Assembly: GCA_012932865.1 (NCBI GenBank)
Contig: SAXG01000012.1
Span: 186,001 to 250,000 of the forward strand
DNA: 64,000 nucleotides
Direction of reading: 5' to 3'
Origin: Amylostereum areolatum
Lineage: Eukaryota > Basidiomycota > Agaricomycetes > Russulales > Stereaceae
The notes below the pieces were generated by a model. That model saw only the letters and a list, made by a program, of their open reading frames with translations, did not search any database and was not told the origin of the DNA. The first letter of the stretch is position 1; each line of letters opens with the position of its first letter. Both the position numbers and the translations under genes were made by a program. Positions 54,636 through 64,000 of this stretch are shown here, piece after piece.

Positions 54636-56158
54636 TCAAGCCAAAATGAACGACCCAAGCACCGCCAATGCAGAGAAGGCTAGGGAAGCTGGGACCGCCA
54701 GACCAATCACACCGTTAGAATTCCCGTTACTTCCGGATGCTGACTGGGTGGATGCTGGCGCGGAGCTGGACGCGGAGGTACTCGCTCCCGTTCCATTGAG
54801 CTCCTTCGCCAGAGCCTGGAAAGCAGCGAAGTTCCGCGTGGAATTTTCGACGCTGTTGATCGCGAAGACCATACCAGCGCCGCAATGGCCGGTCTGTCCG
54901 CACTGAATTATAGCGGTGATTGAGAGGACGAACAGCGAAAATAGACAGATGAAGAACAACTCACGAATACCCAGATCGGGGCCGTGTCGTTGACGGTCAC
55001 GTTGAAGGTCGGGAACGAACTCGTTACGTTGGAAGCGACGGGTTGGCTATATCAAGAAACAAGTGTATGTGAGAAAAGCGAAGAAAGAATGAGACGGTGC
55101 GAGTCACGTACAAACCAGAGGCGAATCCACCAGACTCTGGCAGACAGGGAGCTTCGAAGCTGCTCTGGGTGGCCGTGTGATTCTTCTGATGACTAGATGC
55201 CAGTAAACGTTCGTCAGCGCGGGAATACACACCGTCAACCTCAGAAACAGCGCACAATTCGAACACGACGGTGTCTCGTGGCAGGGCATCGACGCGGGAC
55301 GGGTTGTAGGTCAGTGAACCATTTGCGCCAACGATCACTCTGATGACATTGCCCTCGAGAGAGTGGGGGGTGGGCGCTGGGGAGCCAGGGTAGGAGCCGT
55401 AGGTGGTGGTCCATGTCGACGTTTGGACGGTGATCGTCTCCGTGACCGTAATCACTTGCGGGGGAGGTGGGATCGTAACTCCGCCATACGAGGCAGTATA
55501 CGTAGTCGAGGCGGGGGCCGAGGTCGAAGCGAGGGCAGTGGTAGTTTGTAGCCCGGCACCGACGGCGAGAGCGGCTGCTTGGAAGTTGGCGAACGAGTTC
55601 TGGCTTCCGTCTGCCCCTGGGTTGACGGCAAACACCATGCCTTGTCCACAGTGACTCTGCGGTGTGTTGGCAGCCTGGCGGCAGTATACCCAGATGGGGT
55701 TCGTCTACGGTAAATTATCAGCGTGGTGGTCTCAGAAGGCTCAGATCATTGGTATTCACGTCGTTCACGGTAACGGTGAAAGGAGCCGGGCTGGCTGCGC
55801 CGGCTTGAACAGGTTTACTTAAAACAAGGGTTGAGTCGTTTTGGCCTTGACAAAAAGAATGTCTTACAATCCGGAATCAAATCCACCTTGCAAGGCATTG
55901 CACGGTTGGGCGAATGAACTTTGAGTCACAGTGTGGTTCTTGGGATTGAAGGTAAAGACGACCTGATCACCCGGTTGCGCGTTCTGACAAGGAGAAGATG
56001 ATGAGGCTTCGGATAAAGAGAAAGGTGCCTTTGAGACGTACGACAGTGGTTGGATTGTAGACCAATTCGCCATTGGCTCCACCGACAGTCACGTTGAATA
56101 TCTGTTGGGCATGCACAGAGACGAGCAGGAGTAAGGAGGGGAGCAGGGTATAGAACAT
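54636..56158 (-). CDS. Two-domain cupredoxin cell-surface protein, GPI-type
   Basis: Extracellular serine-rich protein with two plastocyanin-like domains. The ATG ending at 56158 starts a signal peptide (MFYTLLPSLLLLVSVHAQQI). Domain 1: VGGANGELVYNPTTV, NAQPGDQVVFTFNPKNHTVT (His ligand), ALQGGFDSG, and NPIWVYCRQAANTPQSHCGQ then GMVF (Cys, His, Met ligands). A Thr/Ser-rich linker with PPPPQVITVTETITV follows. Domain 2: VGANGSLTYNPSRVDALPRD, HQKNHTATQSSF (His), APIWVYCGQTGHCGAGMVF (Cys, His, Met), then a Ser/Ala/Gly-rich stretch and a hydrophobic tail (VIGLAVPASLAFSALAVLGS) for GPI attachment, ending at 54636. Both copper sites look complete. Proteins of this kind are abundant in Agaricomycete cell walls; their function is unsettled. 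Confidence 0.87.
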
Positions 56159-57926
56159 GGTCGTGAAATTAGTGGGGTCGTAGGAGAGACGAGGGAGCGA
56201 ATGATGAATAATGCATGAAACGACAAGATTTTATACTGGGACGGTGGATGCCGCGTGACCGCCCTAGAATGGGCACTGGATGAACGCATTGGCCTTCGTA
56301 AGTTATGATACCCCGCGCTCAACCTGTGTACTATAACCAGGAACCCCCCGTGTCTTTTGTCTCGACTGAACCAAGGACAGGCGGCGCGAGCCATTTGTGC
56401 CGGCGCTGAGGACAGCCAACGACAGCCACAAGTCCGAGCAGTCCGAGTACACCGCGCTGTCTTCGTCTACCATCCAATAAGCCCTAGAACCGAGCGCTCA
56501 AGAGCGACGCCCGTTTTCAAGCCTGTGCTTTCGACCGAAGGGGTGGGCGGAGAACTCGGCCAAATGGGATGCCCGGAGTGTTAGATGTCGGCGCCGAGGC
56601 ATAACATAATGAACAACGGGCGTAAGCACACAACAAGTTATATCGGCTGGCTGCATGCGGCGGTTTAGCCTGGAACTTGCCTGTAATCCGAGCGCGCGTT
56701 GATGCACTTGTGATCTGAGCATTTGTAGCGCACCACAAGTTACCACCGCGAGGTAAGTGGTCGACAAGGTTTGGGTCAAGATCGGCCGAGATTTTGGGGA
56801 TTTGCCGTTGGGCAAGTGAGCGAACCTGGACAAGCACTTGTGTTGTTCCTTGCTGAAACATCGCCGCCAGTCTGTATCGTGTTCCGTTATGGTTGTGTGG
56901 CGAACAGCCTTTCAGGTATAGCAAATCGGCTTGCGCCGAGAATACCGGCACGGATATCGCTTCCTCCCCGTCCCGGACGAGTTCAAGCTTGCTGTAGTGT
57001 GCATGCTCTTGACCGCCCACATATGCCTTCCCTATGCCTCAGCAGTACTACCGCGGGGATATACTACGAAAGAAGTCGTTAGCGAAAGACTTCGAATGAT
57101 GAAAGCCAGACTGCCGTACATGTGCCATACTTCGAGGACCATTTGGGGGCAAGAAAAACGCAGGGAAGACGGAATGCCTTGGAGGAGAACGCGACGAAAA
57201 GACGAGGAACACTCAAGGGACACTTTATATCGAACCGTGTAACGCGTTGGCGCTATTGAAGGATACCGGTGTTCACGACACATGAAACTGTAGCAGTAAG
57301 TATTGGCGGTCGCGGTCGCGGTCAACCTGCGGGAAACAATACCGCGGCCATTGCAAAGTGTTGCAGACTTGCATCGACTCCGGTCTGGTCATGCGACGGC
57401 GCACTGCCACCTAAGTAGCATAAGTACTGCCGCTAGGCTCATGAATTAGGTCAAAACTCAAAAGGGAAGGGTGATCAAAATTCGAAACGGATGGTGACGG
57501 CGAGCAGTGGGTGATACAACATCGAGCACGGGGCGAATGATGCGCAAGCTGTCAGCGGAGCCGTTGAGGGCGAGAATTGACGATAGAGAGCAGGACTGAG
57601 CAGACGCAGTCGTGGCGTCGGGGACAGCAATGTGGACAGTTGGAGCCTGCTGCAGCTGGGCGGTAACGAACGACCGAAGCCAAGTGAGACATCAATCTGA
57701 TCGGCGGCTCGGACGACAACGAGCGCTGCGCCCAATAAAAGACACGCGCGCCCGAACACGCCCCGTCCTCATTCTCTTTCTCCTCCTCCTCTTTTCTTTT
57801 TCTTCACGGAATCGTAGACGACTTTTTTTCTTATTTTGGCACCTTCTTGCTTTCTTGCTTCATTTCAAACCGCTTTCCTCACCTTCTTGTACTCGCAACC
57901 TATCCTTCGCTACATAATACTCTCCC
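56159..57926. promoter_or_regulatory. 1.8 kb divergent intergenic, cupredoxin / MAP kinase
   Basis: The longest gene-poor stretch. Candidate minus-strand frames (about 56.5-57.0 kb and 57.5-57.8 kb) begin with GTG, not ATG, and show no motif. The 140 bases before 57927 are C/T-rich, typical of a fungal transcription start. No gene supported. Confidence 0.5.
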
Positions 57927-59426
<1,500 letters not shown>

Positions 59427-59810
59427 CTTATTAGGGTTCTTCCCCGTTTATTTATTTTCCAAAGCGCGTACTCTACGTATGCACCGGTGCCATACCTTAA
59501 TGTCGTCACGAAATTTTACGTTGTCTGTCTTCACCCAAAATGTGCTCGGAGCCTGAGCTAGATAAGTAAACTTGGTCCACGCCCGGTGACAACTACTTAC
59601 TGAGAGTGAGAAAATCGCTGTCGTAAACCAAAGAGTTTGTGATTTCGGATCATCTGGATATGATACAAGTCATAAACGTTACAGGTATAAAGTTACCAAG
59701 CATTGCGAAAGCGATCGACACTTGTCGTACGTGGTCGTGTGCGTAAAGATAGCTGGATGGAATGGTATGTACGAAGAGGGATACGAGTCCCCAAGTCCGA
59801 GAGAGAGAAA
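59427..59810. other. Convergent intergenic, nothing recognised
   Basis: About 385 bases between convergent stops. A/T-rich; 3' ends expected. No gene. Confidence 0.5.
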
Positions 59811-62193
59811 TTAAAATCGCCCGCCGGCCCAGAAACCACTAGCCACGCCCTCAACACCAAAATCGCCAAACCGTGTATCGCCTTGGAGTTCAGTCCCGTA
59901 CATTGTACGGGGCACAGGCCCGGACGGTGTATCGCCCAGCCGCATCGGAACCGCGGTCATTCCAAGCCCAGCACCGACATCATTACTAGATGCTTTGCGA
60001 CGTCCTTGACTGTCTTCCAGTTCAAGGAGGTCGGGGATGGTAGGAGGGGGAGTACGCATAAGGGATGCTCCAGAATCCAATGGAAGAGCGGAAGACGAGC
60101 CTGACGGAGCCCTGCCGTCTGGTGCCCCGAAGGGATGAAGGAGGTCATTCCTTGGGGCTGCGTTTCGATGGTGTCCATACGTCGGTGCAGGACTCGGAGA
60201 GTGGGGCGGTTCAGGGAAAGGGAAGGCGTTCAAGACGGGTGAGCCAGAACGGGAGGGAATTGGCACGGTGGCGGTTGGCGTTGAAGTAAGAGGCATTTGG
60301 TCGACACCCGTAAATATAAAGGGGAATGGCTGGTTCTCAATGGCATTGGCTGTGCTCCTGATGTGTCCGCCCACTCGTGGGGGATGGAAATTGGCGGCTG
60401 AGTCGAAGAATTCGAAATCACGATCTGTGAAGACCTCGTCATCGGGTCCTGGTGGAGGAATGGTGGTCGACCTTTCTTCGGGCCCTTCAAAGACGCTGAA
60501 ACCCCGAGGACGGATGGCTTGTATGGCGGAAGGTCCTGCTGCCAATGGATCGTGACTGCGGATATCGGTCAATGAAGGACCGGCGACAGGGGGGTGAGGT
60601 GAGGCGGCACGGTGAATATCATCCGTGCTATCCTGCTCCAGCCTCGCACGTTTCTTGCTTGGACGCAAGACGGCCTTCCTCAGCTCCTCGGCACTGGGCT
60701 CTCCTTGCCTCCCTGCCTCAAGGGTGCTGATATGAACATCATCTACCGGCCGAGGACGCTTTCCTAACACATGGTAGCTACTCTCCTTCGAAGGTTTCTT
60801 CGCTGGCGAACGAGCCGGTGGAGGTGGGTATTCGAATATGGGACTGGAGCGAGAAGCGCGAATAGGGCGTGAGGGTTCAGCATAAACGATGGGTCTAGAT
60901 GGACTAGAAGGTATAAGACGGGGGACACGCGATGAAAGCTTTTCGACTCACCCAGGATCGGAAGGATGAGGTGGGCTATTTGAAGGGATGCTGACAGGTG
61001 TTGATAGATTCATAGGCTCGTGCGATAGTTCAACGCTTCTGCTACGCAGTCGGCCAAATTCGGCCTGTAACTGCTCAACAGTAGCTTTCAAGAGGTCTAC
61101 AGCCTCTGCGCGACGGCGGTATTCTTGTACTTCGTTGGTGAGGCCATCTATCCGCTCATTGAGGGCATTGACTTCGTTGCGATGGGCTATATTGCGCTGT
61201 TGAAGTTCCGAATGAAGGGCAGTGACACTACGTATGAGCGGTTGAACCTGTGTGGGGACCATGTGCGTGAAGAGAAGGCTCTGCAACATGGTAGGCTATA
61301 TGCGCACCTGCAGCTCCACCAATGATCTGAGAGTTTCCTCAGTAGGACCAATATCCGTCGAGTTTGATGCGTGTGGCGAGCGTTCTTCGACTAACGGCCC
61401 ATGTGCGTTCTCATGCTGGTTCGAAGGGCCTGCGATAGAACGCGCTGAAGATTAGGTGAGAAGACGTCTGGAAAGAAGATAAGAACCGGAGACTAACGCG
61501 CTGGTGAGGTAGATGAGAGTTCTGTTACGGGTGAGTACAATACCTGGGTTACACAGGTAAGCGACAAACCTTCCTCCGGAATCGTGTCCTCAGATGGCCT
61601 GATACTCCTGCTGCCCATACCGCGTTTGCTCCTGCCGCCGCTCAACGGTTTCGTCACTGCCCGGGCCCCTGAGCCTCCGGCAACAGTAGGGCGCCCTACG
61701 CCAAGTCGAAGTTGCGTATCCTTGGCTTTCCTGGTGCGAGTGGCAGGAATAGGGAGAGGAGTTGGTGCATACGATGGCTTCGCATCCGCATCCGCCATTT
61801 CCTGGTCACCGTCTGAATGAATGACTACCGAGCTGCTTGATTGTGAACGAGTATGGCTGCTGTGAGTACGGCTAACTGCACGCATTGACGGTGCGCGTTG
61901 CGTATGCGCAGGCTGTGGAACATATTGAGGCTGGGGTGAGGGTGCTTGCTCGCTGAGATAAAGTGAGAGGGGAATACATGGGTGACAAGCGTAGGGTGCG
62001 TACGGCGAGGAAGCAATGAGAAGGTGATCAATGAGCGATTCCGTCTTGAGATTTGCCTTTATGCCATGGTCCTGTACGAGTTGTATATGCGCAAATGAGA
62101 TAGTGTGTGGGGGACGAGGATGCTGAAGCATACCTTGCAAAGTCGTTGCAAGTCTGCACGTTTCATGGCCTCAAGTTCCTCTCTGCTGTGCAT
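59811..62193 (-). CDS. SAP-domain protein with coiled coil
   Basis: The ATG ending at 62193 starts MHSREELEAMKRADLQRLCK and, after a short intron, DHGIKANLKTESLIDHLLIA. Together these form a SAP motif, a helical DNA/RNA-binding module of nuclear proteins. The next exons are Pro/Ser/Arg-rich (RTHSSHTRSQSSSSVVIHSD, RLGVGRPTVAGGSGARAVTK), followed by a coiled coil: RSVTALHSELQQRNIAHRNE and EVQEYRRRAEAVDLLKATVE. The last exon (about 59811-60770) is a long low-complexity region (KRARLEQDSTDDIHRAASPH, then PFPFIFTGVDQMPLTSTPT), ending GVASGFWAGGRF. Similar SAP proteins are common in basidiomycetes. The role is unknown, probably chromatin- or RNA-linked. About five exons. Confidence 0.75.
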
Positions 62194-63257
62194 GGCGGCC
62201 AGGAGGGGAGTATTGAAAGAGGATCAGCAGCAGGCGGGGAGGAGATGGTGATGGCGGCAGAAAGTCAAAGGGATTGGCGTTGATCACACAGAGTTGAACG
62301 ACGCGTTTGCACGTGCAGATCCATCACGTGGTATATACCCAACGGTCATCAGGCTGAGGTACACGTTTAACTTGGAGAAGGCTCTCCCGGTGTACACCCG
62401 GTCCCCGACCGCGACGTTCTCCTGGAACCACGTATTCGCCAGCGGGTAGCCCCGTATCTATGTCGCTGGAAAGTATCTGCGGCTACAGTGGCACTGTGGC
62501 ACTACCGGATCCCTGACCGTTGATTCGAGACTCCGAGTACTTAATATTAGTCTCGTTCCCAGACGTCAGAGATGGAGGGTTGTGCAGGGGAGATATGAGG
62601 ATGGGACCGAGGGATAGGCTATCGGAAGGAACCGAGCGGAGATTAAAGTCGGAGGCAAAAAGACGCGACAAAACCCCTGCACAACCTAGGTTCGGAGCAA
62701 GCCCTTGCTCCGGGCCGCGTCCCGCGGGCACCTCGCAGAGGGGCTTGCTGCAGAGTACGCGAAAAGCATGGACTCGGTCTGTCGACTTTAGCTCCTTCAT
62801 CCCGTCCTCAATTGGCACTTTTTACATCCGCATATCATTTTAAATATCTTTACCTATACTTCCAATTTACCCCCCCTTTTTTGGTGGCCCAATGATCATT
62901 GGATTGCTCAAACCGCCATGGTCACATCTGGTCACGGCCCGACAAGTCTGCCTGAAAAGTTGGGTGAAGAGAGTCACGCTGCGTTACATTGAGTAATGCA
63001 TTCGCGGCACGTACCGTCACAATCTACGACGCGTCGTTCAGCAGCGGCTCGCGTCGCGTCGTGCGTCAATGGACGACAAGAAGCTCACTATCAACTTATC
63101 GCGGCCAAGTACGAGCTTATAGCTTCGTTCCTATGCAGCCTGCTCATGCTGTTCATGATGGCCCCGAACAAGTACCGAAAATGGCGACGGGAGTGTCGCA
63201 TTCGAAAGGATGCGCCGCCGGGGTCTGGCAGCAAGGCCTGCGGCGCAGAAAACGAAG
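62194..63257. other. 1.06 kb intergenic with an exon-like minus-strand stretch
   Basis: Mostly featureless. At 62284-62457 on the minus strand an open frame follows a good acceptor (cgacatag) and reads GYPLANTWFQENVAVGDRVY, ending NASFNSV at TGA. It looks like a real last exon, but I cannot find the exons that would precede it. A polypyrimidine run occurs near 62870-62883. Confidence 0.4.
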
Positions 63258-63673
63258 ATGAACCTGACGGAGTGGGGAGCAGGAAACGGGGACGAGGACG
63301 AGGGCGAGGGCGAAGACGGAGGTGAGACAGCCGAGTTCATGGGTGAAACCGGTGCAGAGTGGAAGAGCAAGGGTTTTACATGGAACCCTGGTATATTTGT
63401 GCGTGCTCTCTGTCGCTATGTTCAGTCATTTTCTAATGTTTGCCGGCCCAGACACTTGCACTTGTGATCAGTGTGATGGCTTTCGTGCGGGACAGCACAA
63501 CCAATCTATTTCCCTTCCTCTTCGGTCTCTTCCTCGAAATCAACGGCACGAGCTCGCGTGTACTTTCGACACTCAGCAGCGTCGGCGCCACCGATGCACG
63601 TGACATCCCAAGTACGCGTTTGCGTTCATCGGGGCCAGGATCTTATGATCGTACATCCACCGATGCACCGTGA
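63258..63673 (+). CDS. Small membrane protein, unrecognised
   Basis: The ATG at 63258 starts MNLTEWGAGNGDEDEGEGED, an acidic lead, then EFMGETGAEWKSKGFTWNPG and IF. The donor gtgcgtgc and acceptor gcccag remove a 54-base intron. Exon 2 reads TLALVISVMAFVRDSTTNLF, PFLFGLFLEINGTSSRVLST and LSSVGATDARD, ending RTSTDAP at TGA 63671-63673. It has two possible membrane segments (TLALVISVMAF and NLFPFLFGLFL) and an NGT sequon. Splice signals and a continuous frame support a gene, but the family is unknown, and upstream exons (a plus-strand frame from 62996 with another hydrophobic helix) may also belong. Confidence 0.4.
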
Positions 63674-64000
63674 TGCTTCAAAAATACGATGAGTCTCGAG
63701 AGGGTGTTGAAGTTACCGTGCTAGTAGATTATCCCACAGTGTGTGCATCAAATGAATATTTGACAGGCCATTCAAAATATTCCGGTCTTAAGGGTAATCT
63801 CTGGTCATGTATCACATCAAAGCCTTCAACTTTCATCATGGTGTGGCTGGGAGACTTTGAGAGTCGAACCCGATGATTAATATTGCCCATATAATATAGT
63901 GGATCGGAGTGACGAAGAGTACGCTACAGTGTCCCAATGGACTCCCTTTATTCTCGGACCCTGCAGCAAGCCCCTTCACAGGAGTGAAGCGGAGAGCGAA
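63674..64000. other. Window end, nothing supported
   Basis: Contains gagagtcgaaccc at 63858-63870, resembling a tRNA T-arm on the minus strand, but no complete cloverleaf could be built. No gene called. Confidence 0.4.

Noticed and set aside
56498..57020. Minus-strand frame of 167 codons
   Set aside because: It begins with GTG, has no ATG start of useful length and no motif, and lies in GC-rich intergenic DNA.
57475..57759. Minus-strand frame with a signal-peptide-like start
   Set aside because: The start codon is GTG and it overlaps the C/T-rich MAPK promoter; composition explains the hydrophobic residues.
63850..63935. Possible tRNA on the minus strand near the end of the window
   Set aside because: A T-arm-like GGGTTCGACTCTC exists, but no matching acceptor stem, D-arm or anticodon arm could be built at the right spacing.

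Overview
The window is nuclear DNA from a filamentous basidiomycete, most likely an Agaricomycete. It has dense genes on both strands, many introns of about 50-60 bases with GT...AG ends, pyrimidine-rich promoters, and protein families typical of mushroom-forming fungi (tandem cupredoxin cell-surface proteins, small secreted double-psi-barrel proteins, a four-TM family with a Cys cluster at its N-terminus, a SAP-domain protein). There are no operons. Neighbours are arranged as divergent, convergent or tandem pairs.

Layout. 1-8.3 kb: RIO2 kinase (3' end off the window), a NatD/NAA40-like histone N-acetyltransferase with apparent frame breaks, complex I subunit NDUFB11/ESSS, glycine-cleavage H protein, mitochondrial EF-Tu and peroxin PEX14. 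8.8-14.8 kb: two unrecognised genes and a GRIP-domain golgin. 15-19 kb: two copies of a small secreted double-psi beta-barrel protein separated by 1.4 kb without a recognised gene. 19.2-26.4 kb: eIF3h, a CDF zinc transporter and a probable Mediator MED5. 27-35.4 kb: two related small beta-rich proteins, an ML/NPC2-type lipid transfer protein, a tetraspan membrane protein, an F-box/LRR-like protein and an AIM6-like phosphodiesterase. 35.5-42.2 kb: mitochondrial ribosomal protein bL17m, an SMP-30/gluconolactonase, mitochondrial acyl carrier protein, ribosomal protein uL13 and cyclin H. 42.4-49.4 kb: a GPI-type secreted protein, a 7-TM protein, dyskerin/CBF5 and ribosomal protein eL22. 49.5-54.5 kb: an apparently intact tyrosine-recombinase retrotransposon (Gag, RT-RNase H, YR). 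54.6-64 kb: a two-domain cupredoxin protein, a Fus3/Kss1-type MAP kinase, a SAP-domain protein and a small membrane protein.

Two themes stand out. Five genes serve mitochondria (NDUFB11, GcvH, EF-Tu, bL17m, ACP), and several serve ribosome production or translation (RIO2, eIF3h, uL13, eL22, CBF5). CBF5 and eL22 share one short divergent intergenic region. The most interesting element is the tyrosine-recombinase retrotransposon. All three reading frames are open and its motifs are complete. Its second and third frames overlap as TGATG, a strong hairpin lies just upstream of gag, and short inverted sequences lie near both ends.

Exon boundaries were read by eye, so gene spans include introns and internal junctions are approximate.
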